Assembly: GCA_019746105.1 (NCBI GenBank)
Contig: JAIESK010000090.1
Location: forward strand, 1 to 52,098
Length of the DNA stretch: 52,098 bases
Reading direction: 5' to 3'
DNA from: Alphaproteobacteria bacterium
GTDB lineage: Bacteria; Pseudomonadota; Alphaproteobacteria; UBA9655
Positions 29,935 to 38,823 of the stretch are shown one piece after another; the stretch's first letter is position 1; each line of letters starts with the position of its first letter. A program made the position numbers and the translations under genes. The notes beneath the pieces were generated by a model. That model searched no databases. It worked only from the letters and a program-made list of their open reading frames with translations, and was not told the DNA's origin.

Positions 29935-31027
29935 TGATCTCACAAGTTGGCTACAACTGGCTCGCTGTGAGAACGTGGGACCGATCACTTTTCACCACCT
30001 CATGGAGCGTTATGGAACGCCTGAGGAAGCTTTAAAAGCACTCCCAGAACTAGCAACACAAGGAGGCTTAAAGCGATCCTTACGCCTTGTTTCAAGAGCC
30101 GAAATTGAAAAGGAATTAGCGTCTCTTGCCGCATTCGGTGCTCAGCTCATTACCTTCAATAGCCCTTTGTATCCTCCCCTTCTTCGTCACATTGACTCAG
30201 CTCCACCTCTTTTAACCGCCAAAGGCAAACTGAATCTTCTACAAGAGCCCACCTTTGCCATCGTAGGTGCCCGCAATGCCTCAGCTATGGGAAAGAAAAT
30301 GGCCCATAATTTTGCTGAGAAATTGGGAAAGGAAGGCTGGGTGATTGCCTCTGGCCTTGCCCGTGGCATTGATGGAGCTGCTCACCAGGGAAGCCTTAAA
30401 ACGGGAACAATTGCCGTCCTTGCAGGAGGCATTGACCAAATTTATCCTCCGGAAAACGCGTCTCTCTATCATCAAATCGCCGAAGAAGGCCTTTTGGTAG
30501 CTGAATCCCCCTTTGGGGTTCAACCTCAATCCATCTTATTTCCACGTCGCAATCGCATCATTTCCGGCCTCTCCCGGGCTCTATTAATTGTTGAAGCAGC
30601 CTTAAAATCCGCCTCTCTCATTACAGCGCGTAATGCCCTTGAGCAAGGACGAGAGGTATTTGCCATCCCTGGCCATCCTCTAGATCCGCGGGCACGTGGG
30701 TGTAATCATCTGATTAAAAACGGCGCCATTCTTATTGAAACCGTTGAAGATATCTTGGGGGAAATTTCTCCTAATACCCCTCTTGAATTTAAAGAGAGCA
30801 TCTCTCAAATTAAATCCACTTCATCACCAAACTCTTTACAAAAGAGCCGACAAATTGTTAACGAAAATTTAAGTGTTGTTCCGATAAGTATTGACGAATT
30901 GATCCGAGAATGTCAGTTGTCACCATCGGACCTATGGATTGTCTTATTGGAAATGGAAATTGCAGGGCGCATTGAACGCCTTCCTGGTGGGAAGGTCGCT
31001 CTCAAAGAGGAATGGAAAAGCATATGA
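29897..31027 (+). CDS. dprA: DNA-processing protein DprA
   Basis: AIVGARNASAMGKKMAHNFAEKLGKEGWVIASGLARGIDGAAHQGSL; Rossmann-like GGIDQIYPPEN. Confidence 0.95.
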   Translation: MAQPLPHLLQENDDLTSWLQLARCENVGPITFHHLMERYGTPEEALKALPELATQGGLKRSLRLVSRAEIEKELASLAAFGAQLITFNSPLYPPLLRHIDSAPPLLTAKGKLNLLQEPTFAIVGARNASAMGKKMAHNFAEKLGKEGWVIASGLARGIDGAAHQGSLKTGTIAVLAGGIDQIYPPENASLYHQIAEEGLLVAESPFGVQPQSILFPRRNRIISGLSRALLIVEAALKSASLITARNALEQGREVFAIPGHPLDPRARGCNHLIKNGAILIETVEDILGEISPNTPLEFKESISQIKSTSSPNSLQKSRQIVNENLSVVPISIDELIRECQLSPSDLWIVLLEMEIAGRIERLPGGKVALKEEWKSI

Positions 31028-33381
31028 AAGTCGTTGTCGTTGAATCCCCCTCAAAGGCAAAAACCATTGAGAAATATTTAGGCAAGGATTATACGGTCCT
31101 CGCAAGCTATGGACATGTTCGTGACTTGGTCTCAAAAGATGGTTCTGTAAAGCCTGATGAAGATTTTGCCATGACCTGGCAAGTAGACGACCGTGCTAAA
31201 AAACATATTGATGCCATTGCGAAAGCTCTAAAGGGAGCTGATCATCTCTACCTCGCCACCGACCCTGATCGAGAAGGGGAAGCCATTTCCTGGCACATTC
31301 AAGAAATCTTAGCACAAAAAGGGGTTTTAAAAAATATAACTCCTGAGCGTATTGCCTTTAACGCCATCACCAAGGAAACGGTTGCAGAAGCCCTCGCCCA
31401 TCCTCGAGAGGTCGATAAACAACTCGTGGAGGCGTATTTAGCGCGCCTGAGCCTTGATTACCTCGTCGGATTCACCCTCTCGCCTATCCTCTGGAGAAAG
31501 CTCCCTGGAAGTCGCTCCGCAGGTCGTGTGCAGTCAGTCGCTCTGCGCCTCGTTGTTGACCGAGAGACTGAAATCGAAGCTTTTAAGTCTCAAGAATATT
31601 GGACCCTCGAAGTTGAATTTTTAACCGAAGACAAAAAGACCTTTAGGGCTCGCCTGACCCATTTAGATGGGAAAAAACTGGATAAATTTTCTCTTGGCAC
31701 AGAAGCCCTGGCGCGGGACGCAGAAAAGAAAATTAAGGCTCAAGATTTTCACATTGCCTCTATTGAGAAAAAGCGCGTTCAGCGTCACCCAAGGCCACCG
31801 TTTATTACCTCCACTCTTCAACAAGAAGCCTCCCGCAAGCTGGGCTTTAGCCCCCGCAAGACCATGCAATTGGCTCAAAAGCTTTATGAGGGTGTCTCCA
31901 TTGGCTCTGAAACTGTAGGTCTCATTACCTATATGCGTACGGACAGCACCCAAGTAGAAGGCTCGGCCATTGCTAACTGTCGGACCGTGATTGAAAAAAC
32001 CTTTGGAGATAAATATCTTCCCGCAAGTCCCCGCCAATACAAAACTAAAGCCAAGAATGCTCAAGAGGCCCATGAAGCCATTCGCCCCACCGATGCTAAG
32101 CGCAATCCCAAGGATATAGCCAAATTCTTGGAGGATGATCTCCTACGCCTCTATGAACTCATTTGGAAGCGGATGATGGCCTCCCAAATGGCCAGCGCTG
32201 AGCTGGACCAAACCAGTGTCGATGTTGCAGATCCTAAGAAGGAAATTGTCCTGCGAGCAACGGGCTCCATCCTTGCTTTTGATGGCTTCTTGACTCTGTA
32301 TCGGGAAAGCCTTGATGAAGATCAAAGTGAAGATGACGACAACAAAATTCTTCCTCCTCTTCGTGAAAAGGAAAATGTGGAGAAAAAAGCCATTCTTCCT
32401 GAACAGCATTTCACTCAACCACCCCCCCGCTATTCGGAAGCAAGCCTTGTGAAGAAAATGGAAGAGTTGGGCATTGGGCGCCCGTCGACCTATGCACGTA
32501 CCATCCAAGTTCTCCAAGAACGGGATTATGTAAGAAATGAAAAGCGGGTTCTCTATCCTCAAGATCGGGGCCGCATAGTCACTGCCTTTTTGTTGAACTA
32601 CTTCAAGACCTATGTGGAATATGACTTCACCGCCCAACTGGAAGAACAGCTGGATGAAATCTCAAATGGAGATCTTTTCTGGAAAGATGTATTAGAGAAA
32701 TTCTGGAAGCCTTTCCATGGTGCCATTGATGAAGCGCAAAAACTCAAAATTCAACAAGTTTTGGAACAACTTCAAAAGGACCTGGATGGATTCCTCTTTC
32801 CTCCCACGGAGGATCAAACGGATCCCCACCTTTGTCCCCGTTGTAAGAAAGGTCAACTGGGTCTGCGCTTGAGCAAATTTGGCTCCTTCATTGGCTGTTC
32901 CAATTATCCTGAATGTAAATACACCCGTCCCCTCGTTCTAGGTGAAGAAGGCGCTGACCAAGCTCAAGAAGAACCCTATGAAAGAGACCTCGGCGTCGAT
33001 CCCAGTTTGGGCCTTAGTGTCAAAGTCAAACGCGGCCCCTATGGGTTTTACATCCAGTGGGGGGAGGCCACCACCAAGAAAGAAAAGCCAAAGCGGGCCT
33101 CTCTCACTCCAGGCATGAACCCCGATGAAATTACCCTTGAAGACGCCATTGGATTGGGCGCTCTTCCGCGAACCGTTGGCATTGATCCAGAGACAAAAGA
33201 AACCATTACCGCTGCCATTGGCCGCTTTGGTCCTTATGTGAAATTGGGCAAAATCTTTGCCTCCCTTAAAAAGACTGATGATCCCCTAACCATTGACCTG
33301 GCGCGAGCCCTCGAACTCATTGAAGCCAAGAAAAATGCCCCTCCAAGGAAAGCAAAAGCAAGCCGTGGCAAAAAAGGATAA
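31024..33381 (+). CDS. topA: DNA topoisomerase I
   Basis: VVVESPSKAKTIEKYLG; LITYMRTDSTQV active site; zinc-ribbon CPRCKKGQLGLRLSKFGSFIGCSNYPEC. Confidence 0.97.
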   Translation: MKVVVVESPSKAKTIEKYLGKDYTVLASYGHVRDLVSKDGSVKPDEDFAMTWQVDDRAKKHIDAIAKALKGADHLYLATDPDREGEAISWHIQEILAQKGVLKNITPERIAFNAITKETVAEALAHPREVDKQLVEAYLARLSLDYLVGFTLSPILWRKLPGSRSAGRVQSVALRLVVDRETEIEAFKSQEYWTLEVEFLTEDKKTFRARLTHLDGKKLDKFSLGTEALARDAEKKIKAQDFHIASIEKKRVQRHPRPPFITSTLQQEASRKLGFSPRKTMQLAQKLYEGVSIGSETVGLITYMRTDSTQVEGSAIANCRTVIEKTFGDKYLPASPRQYKTKAKNAQEAHEAIRPTDAKRNPKDIAKFLEDDLLRLYELIWKRMMASQMASAELDQTSVDVADPKKEIVLRATGSILAFDGFLTLYRESLDEDQSEDDDNKILPPLREKENVEKKAILPEQHFTQPPPRYSEASLVKKMEELGIGRPSTYARTIQVLQERDYVRNEKRVLYPQDRGRIVTAFLLNYFKTYVEYDFTAQLEEQLDEISNGDLFWKDVLEKFWKPFHGAIDEAQKLKIQQVLEQLQKDLDGFLFPPTEDQTDPHLCPRCKKGQLGLRLSKFGSFIGCSNYPECKYTRPLVLGEEGADQAQEEPYERDLGVDPSLGLSVKVKRGPYGFYIQWGEATTKKEKPKRASLTPGMNPDEITLEDAIGLGALPRTVGIDPETKETITAAIGRFGPYVKLGKIFASLKKTDDPLTIDLARALELIEAKKNAPPRKAKASRGKKG

Positions 33382-35506
33382 ACGCCTTCCCACTCCTGAA
33401 GAAATTCTTGAATTCATCCAATCATCGGATAAAAAGGTTGGAAAACGAGAAATTGCCCGTGCCTTTAACCTTAAGGGGCAGCAGCGGGTTTGGCTCAAGG
33501 AAACCCTCAAGAAAATGGGGGAGACGGGCCTGATTCAACGGGGCCATAAACGCGCTGTTCACCCCTCAAAATCATTGCCGCCCGTTCTCCTTGTGGAAGT
33601 GGCTCCTGCCCTTTCAGTGGAGGGAGAAGTTCTTTTAACCCCGACAGAAAACACCGGTGAATTCCCCCCCATCATTTTAAGGGAAGGTGGCACGGCACGG
33701 GTTAAAGCCGGTGACAAGCTTTTGGTGCGCCTCAAACGCCACCCGGATGGGTACTATATGGCGCGCCTTCTCAAACGTATTGAGGAAAAACCTAAAACCA
33801 TGGTGGGCGCTATTATTAAAAGCCGTGGCGCTTTTTATTTCCAGCCATCAGACCGCAAGCGTCAAGATGACATTGCCCTTCTCACCGATCCCAAAGAAGC
33901 TAAAGAAGGAGAACTCGTGGTGGCTGAATTGCTTCGAAACCAACGTCCCTTAAAGGCTAAAATTCTTAAAGTTCTAGGATCTCTGGATGATCCCCGCACC
34001 ATCAGCCTCATCTCCATTTACCAAGAAGGCATCCCTCATGAATTTCCTGAAACCGTCCTCAAAGAAGCAGAAGAAGTTCGTACTCTTTCTCTCGAGGGCC
34101 GCGAAGATTTGCGCTCCATTCCCTTTGTCACCATTGATGGGGACGATGCCAGAGATTTTGATGATGCGGTCTGGGCACAAGAAGAAAAGGATGGGTGGCA
34201 CCTGATGGTGGCCATTGCGGATGTGGCCCATTATGTAAGGCCAGGCAGCGCCCTTGATAAAGAAGCCTATCTTCGCGGCAATTCGGTTTATTTCCCTGAT
34301 CGGGTTGTCCCCATGCTTCCAGAAGCCCTTTCTAATGATCTGTGTTCCTTAAGGCCCAAGGAAGACAAGGCTTGTTTTGCGGCTCACCTCTGGCTCGATT
34401 CAAAGGGGCGCTTAAAAAAATATCAATTTGTGCGCGGCATTATGCAATCTATTGAGCGTCTTACCTACGCCCAAGTTCAATTGGCAAGGGATGGAAATCC
34501 CGATGCTCAAACAAAACCTCTCCTTAAGAACGTCATTGAGCCACTCTATGGGGCCTATGACCTATTAAAAAAGGCCCGGGAGTTTCGTGGTACCCTTGAT
34601 TTAGAACTCCCAGAGCGCCAAGTGATTTTAGGAGAAGAGGGGCACATCGAAGATATTCATCCCCGCCCCAGGCTTGATAGCCACCGTCTCATTGAAGAGT
34701 TCATGATTCTCGCCAATGTAGCGGCTGCCCAGCAGTTGGAGGCCCTTAAGGCCCCGTGTATCTATCGCATTCATGATGAGCCCGATCCTTCAAAACTTTT
34801 CATCTTCCGCGAGCTTGTGGAAGGTCTGGGCTTTTCTTTTCCTAAATCCCAAGCCATCACCCCCAAAGCCTTTCTTCATCTTTTAAGGGCCGCCCACGGC
34901 ACTCCTCATCAAGCCCTTGTGAGTCAACTGACCTTAAGGACTCAAGCGCAAGCCATTTACCATTCGGAAAACATTGGCCATTTTGGACTCAGCTTGAAAA
35001 AATATAGCCATTTTACATCGCCCATTCGGCGTTATCCGGATATCATTGTACATCGCAGTTTGATCGAAGCTCTTAAACTTGGCGACGATGGTCTTCCTAA
35101 AGATGCAAATCTCATTGTTATTGGCGAACAAGTCTCCGCAACAGAGCGCAGGGCTTCTGCTGCCGAACGCGCCGCTCTTGAGCGATATGTAGCCATTTAT
35201 CTAAAAGACAAAGTTGGTGAGACCTTTGAGGGCCGCATCAATGGAGTAACCTCCTTTGGCCTTTTTGTGACCCTCGAGCATTCCGGCGCTGATGGCCTGA
35301 TTCCCCTCGCCTATCTCAACGATGATTATTATATCTTTGAGGAACGCAAACACCGCCTCATCGGCCGGCGCAATCGACGCGTTTATACCTTGGGCGATCC
35401 TCTCGTCGTTCTTTTAAAAGATGTAGATACGCTAACAAATACGATTACCCTCACCCCCGTTCAAGGAAACTCTCCAAAGAAAAGGGAAAAGAAGCGGAGA
35501 AAGTGA
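33335..35506 (+). CDS. rnr: Ribonuclease R
   Basis: FVTIDGDDARDFDDAVWA; HFGLSLKKYSHFTSPIRRYPDIIVHR; C-terminal S1 domain. Start chosen at the internal ATG. Confidence 0.95.
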   Translation: MPLQGKQKQAVAKKDKRLPTPEEILEFIQSSDKKVGKREIARAFNLKGQQRVWLKETLKKMGETGLIQRGHKRAVHPSKSLPPVLLVEVAPALSVEGEVLLTPTENTGEFPPIILREGGTARVKAGDKLLVRLKRHPDGYYMARLLKRIEEKPKTMVGAIIKSRGAFYFQPSDRKRQDDIALLTDPKEAKEGELVVAELLRNQRPLKAKILKVLGSLDDPRTISLISIYQEGIPHEFPETVLKEAEEVRTLSLEGREDLRSIPFVTIDGDDARDFDDAVWAQEEKDGWHLMVAIADVAHYVRPGSALDKEAYLRGNSVYFPDRVVPMLPEALSNDLCSLRPKEDKACFAAHLWLDSKGRLKKYQFVRGIMQSIERLTYAQVQLARDGNPDAQTKPLLKNVIEPLYGAYDLLKKAREFRGTLDLELPERQVILGEEGHIEDIHPRPRLDSHRLIEEFMILANVAAAQQLEALKAPCIYRIHDEPDPSKLFIFRELVEGLGFSFPKSQAITPKAFLHLLRAAHGTPHQALVSQLTLRTQAQAIYHSENIGHFGLSLKKYSHFTSPIRRYPDIIVHRSLIEALKLGDDGLPKDANLIVIGEQVSATERRASAAERAALERYVAIYLKDKVGETFEGRINGVTSFGLFVTLEHSGADGLIPLAYLNDDYYIFEERKHRLIGRRNRRVYTLGDPLVVLLKDVDTLTNTITLTPVQGNSPKKREKKRRK

Positions 35507-35511
35507 AAAAC

Positions 35512-35550
35512 TTAGCCCCTTTCCACGAAGAGAAAGGGGCTAAACATTTT
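35512..35550 (+). terminator. Rho-independent terminator after rnr
   Basis: TTAGCCCCTTT/AAAGGGGCTAA 11-bp stem followed by acattttt. Confidence 0.85.
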
Positions 35551-35572
35551 TAATTACTGATATAAACAGAGT

Positions 35573-36883
35573 TTATTCAGAAGCTTGAGTCGAAAGTGAT
35601 GCTAAACGTTCACCAGCTGCCGCAAGAGTTTCTTTCACGTCATCAATGGTGCTCTGTAAGAGTTGATCTTGAGCTCTTTTCTTTGCAAGAACTGACGCAA
35701 ATGCTTTTGTTGCCTCTAGGCTTTCAACCTTAAGTGCTTCGAATTCAGCTCTAAGCGCTGCAAGTTGAGAAGTAAGTTCTTCTGCTTCTTGTGCCTTAAC
35801 TGCTGTTTGAGCCCTAGATGATTCAAGTTCTTCCCCTTGAGCTGCAAGTTTAGCAGCAAGTTCTTCTGCTTCTTTTGCCTTGACAAGTGTTTGAGCCCTA
35901 GATGATTCAAGTTCAGCCGTAAGGTGTCTTTCTGCTTCTTCCTTAGCGGCAAGCTCTTGTATCCTAATTTCCCGAAATGACTCATATTCAGCTTCTGTTG
36001 AAGTGATCTTTTGATTCAAAGCATTGATTTTATCCACAGCTTTTAAAGCCTGAAGTCTTAACTCTATTTCCCTACCTTTATGAGACTGAGTATCATTAAT
36101 AGGACTACTTATTGCCGCTGCAAGCTTGGTAATAGCCTCTCTTGTTGTTGGGATGGTTCCTACTGCAATGTCTAGTTTTATCTCAAACGGTTCGGAGATA
36201 GCCCAGAGGTCTTCATCTAATTGCTTTTGGGAGAAGGGCATCTTATAAAAAGGCTTTTCATCCCATTTTATTCCATCATGCCGATATTTTTCCATTAAAA
36301 AATCATGCAAATTTTTGGCGCGAGATTCACCTCTTTCAACCGCGTCCACGAAAGCGCTCCATGTGAAAGTCACCTTTTCATCATCATTAGAAAATAATGA
36401 ATTTTGTACTGAAGCTGCGGGAGAAGATGCATTAGCTTCTTCTATTGCTTTTTGTATTTGCTCTCGATCGTTCATTAAATCCCAAATGTTACCATCAAGC
36501 TGTCTTTGTAAAATAGGAAGTTCATAACGAACATCTGGATTCATCTTAGAGAAAAATAGTTCGTGAAGAAAACCGCGAAGAGCTTTAGCTCGAGGATCTG
36601 GATTCGGATTTTGAAAGCTACCTGCTTGCTCCAAAGCCGCCCACGTAAAAGTAACTTTCTCGTCATTATTAGGAAAGAATGCACTTGGTGTTGAACTTGC
36701 TGGAGAGGACTGACTTGCCTCTGCTGGCTCTTGATCATCGATACTCAGTGAAGCCGTAGAAGCTCTAAGGGCGCTGCGACCGCCTTTTTCCTCTACTGTA
36801 GGAGACAAGTCGTCTCCCATCGCATAAGCATTGCATGACAAAGCAATAAGGGCACAGAAAGAATATAAATTTTTTTTGAACAT
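35573..36883 (-). CDS. Secreted coiled-coil protein with duplicated N-terminal module
   Basis: Signal MFKKNLYSFCALIALSCNAYA; two copies of DEKVTFTW module; 28-aa coiled-coil repeat ELESSRAQT(L/A)VKA(K/Q)EAEEL. Confidence 0.75.
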   Translation of the reverse strand: MFKKNLYSFCALIALSCNAYAMGDDLSPTVEEKGGRSALRASTASLSIDDQEPAEASQSSPASSTPSAFFPNNDEKVTFTWAALEQAGSFQNPNPDPRAKALRGFLHELFFSKMNPDVRYELPILQRQLDGNIWDLMNDREQIQKAIEEANASSPAASVQNSLFSNDDEKVTFTWSAFVDAVERGESRAKNLHDFLMEKYRHDGIKWDEKPFYKMPFSQKQLDEDLWAISEPFEIKLDIAVGTIPTTREAITKLAAAISSPINDTQSHKGREIELRLQALKAVDKINALNQKITSTEAEYESFREIRIQELAAKEEAERHLTAELESSRAQTLVKAKEAEELAAKLAAQGEELESSRAQTAVKAQEAEELTSQLAALRAEFEALKVESLEATKAFASVLAKKRAQDQLLQSTIDDVKETLAAAGERLASLSTQASE

Positions 36884-37033
36884 TCACTAAACTCCTAATA
36901 TTCGTTACACACTGATTTAACACTTAATAATTTCAATTTTAGTTAAATCAATTCTATTTATATCTCCTACTGTTATTTTGTCAATCCGAAAGGCAAAGTA
37001 GAAAGAAACACGTAACCATTGACGCCCCGCGGC

Positions 37034-38614
37034 TTAAACCTCCTCTTTTTCGCAACTCGCCCTCTTACGGTCATTGGGATCAAACCCGTTTTCAACAGGT
37101 GTAGTCACGCATTTCCCTATAAATTGAGCAAAAGGAACAATATTCTGATGAACACTGGCCTCTTCCAAAGCTTCAAAATAAGTCATTCGATTTTCCATGG
37201 AAATGATAGCCCATGGCCATCCCCCCGCCACAAGCATTACATTCATAAGAAACCGCGCCATACGACCATTCCCATCCATGTAGGGGTGAATATAAACGAA
37301 GAAAAAGTGGCCTAGAACAACTCGAACTTCTGGATTAGTTTCCTCTTTGAGTAAATTAAAAAACACAGGCATCAGCTCACGAACTGTTTCTCGAGGGGGA
37401 GGAACATGCCTTGATCGCCTAATGAAGACTTGGTCACCTCTATAGCCAGCTAATTGACTGAGACGAAGAATACCAGTAACAACGCTGGGGGAAAATAACT
37501 CACGATACCAAGTTCCATGGTCATTCTCAGCAACAAGCCCAGCATTTTGACCTCTCAGAACTTTTTTAAGGCTTTCTTTGACGGCTTGAAAGGCTTGCCA
37601 ATACCCTCGTGCTGCGAGAACATTTCTTAGCTCTCCATCTCTTTCATTTTTATCAGGATTCCAATCCCCTTTTGAAACCCGCTCAATAAGCTCAGGGCTC
37701 ACACGGTACCCCTCGATTGAAAGAGAGTTGTAGGCATCTTTTACATAAGCATCCTCCACATTTTTAAGCGTCTCCATTAAAAGGGAGGACTTAGACTCTC
37801 CCTTCGGAAAGTTCTCTATAACAAGAGGTTTCATCTGTTGCCACATGAGGCAAAGACGCGTAACGGAAGGAGAGGTTTCCTTCCTCAAGGGAAACTCAGG
37901 AAGAGTCTTAGCAAAAGGATTTTCTTCACGAACATCATATCCTACAGAGCGCATTATTGCGACTATATCTTCTGCTATTTTTACGCTTCCAATGCTATGG
38001 AACGCGCCCGCAAGGCGCCCAGCAATTGTACTGTGTCCCCCTTCTAAAAGAATCTCTAACAATGCAGAGGGCTCTTTTATACTCGTAAGAACAGACCGTG
38101 CCTCCACTGGAAATTGATGAAAGTAAGTGGGACTACAAGCAACAAGAGCAGCAGGTATAGAAAAAACTCGCATTCCTCCAAGAATTTCTATGTTTTTAGC
38201 TTCTGGAAGTGTTGCACGAACGTCGAGAACAGCTGTTTCATAAAGAAGGAGGGTAACTTTATTGCTTGCTTTGGGGGCACGAATAAGGACTTGTTTTGGA
38301 ATTGTTTTATTTCCAGAATGAAGATTCAATGATTGTTCTGGTGAAAGGCACCAGGCTGCCCCAAAGCGATGATTTAAATACGCCGTGCAAAATTCCCAAA
38401 ATGAGGAATACCACCCCGTACTCTCTCCTGCCCCTTCATCAGGGCGCGTTGGGATGTACCAACCTTTTATCACTTCACGAATAAATCCATTAGCTAATAA
38501 TCGCTCGCGATGGGTTCGTGAAAGGTCAGTTGTGCGGAGAACTATTCTCTCTTTCTGTTGAAGATCCTTTAATACCTTCAAAGATTGAGCCAATTTTTCT
38601 TGCGGTTTTGCCAT
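37034..38614 (-). CDS. Fic family protein with AbiEi-like N-terminal region and TypA-derived C-terminal tail
   Basis: Fic motif HPYMDGNGRMARF; inhibitory-type motif SLSIEG; C-terminus [15 protein letters not shown] matches the TypA terminus. Confidence 0.85.
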   Translation of the reverse strand: MAKPQEKLAQSLKVLKDLQQKERIVLRTTDLSRTHRERLLANGFIREVIKGWYIPTRPDEGAGESTGWYSSFWEFCTAYLNHRFGAAWCLSPEQSLNLHSGNKTIPKQVLIRAPKASNKVTLLLYETAVLDVRATLPEAKNIEILGGMRVFSIPAALVACSPTYFHQFPVEARSVLTSIKEPSALLEILLEGGHSTIAGRLAGAFHSIGSVKIAEDIVAIMRSVGYDVREENPFAKTLPEFPLRKETSPSVTRLCLMWQQMKPLVIENFPKGESKSSLLMETLKNVEDAYVKDAYNSLSIEGYRVSPELIERVSKGDWNPDKNERDGELRNVLAARGYWQAFQAVKESLKKVLRGQNAGLVAENDHGTWYRELFSPSVVTGILRLSQLAGYRGDQVFIRRSRHVPPPRETVRELMPVFFNLLKEETNPEVRVVLGHFFFVYIHPYMDGNGRMARFLMNVMLVAGGWPWAIISMENRMTYFEALEEASVHQNIVPFAQFIGKCVTTPVENGFDPNDRKRASCEKEEV

Positions 38615-38765
38615 ACTTCAACTCTAATTTTTTCTTTACATGCGTCAATTTTCGGCTTTTGTGTTGAGTGTTTATTAGGTTTATATGTTGTATCATATTT
38701 AGGGAAATATGCAATATTTTAATGAAGGAGGTAATTGGAAATTCATCTCTTAAGAGCACGGGGTG

Positions 38766-38820
38766 TAACTCCCTCACCCGCCGCTGTGCGGGCGACCTCT
38801 CACACATCGGGGAGAGGGTT
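38766..38820. repeat. Intergenic hairpin-forming repeat, third family
   Basis: ccctcacccgccgctgtgcgggcgacctctcacacatcggggagaggg: nested CCCGC/GCGGG and CCCTC/GAGGG complementarity. Confidence 0.5.
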
Positions 38821-38823
38821 AGC

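Noticed and set aside
32143-32637. Minus-strand 164-aa ORF inside topA
   Set aside because: Antisense to well-conserved topA; no domain or start signals.
33293-33381. topA/rnr overlap as a translational fusion or frameshift
   Set aside because: rnr has a plausible internal ATG at 33335; a short gene overlap is ordinary. RNase R homology starts after it.
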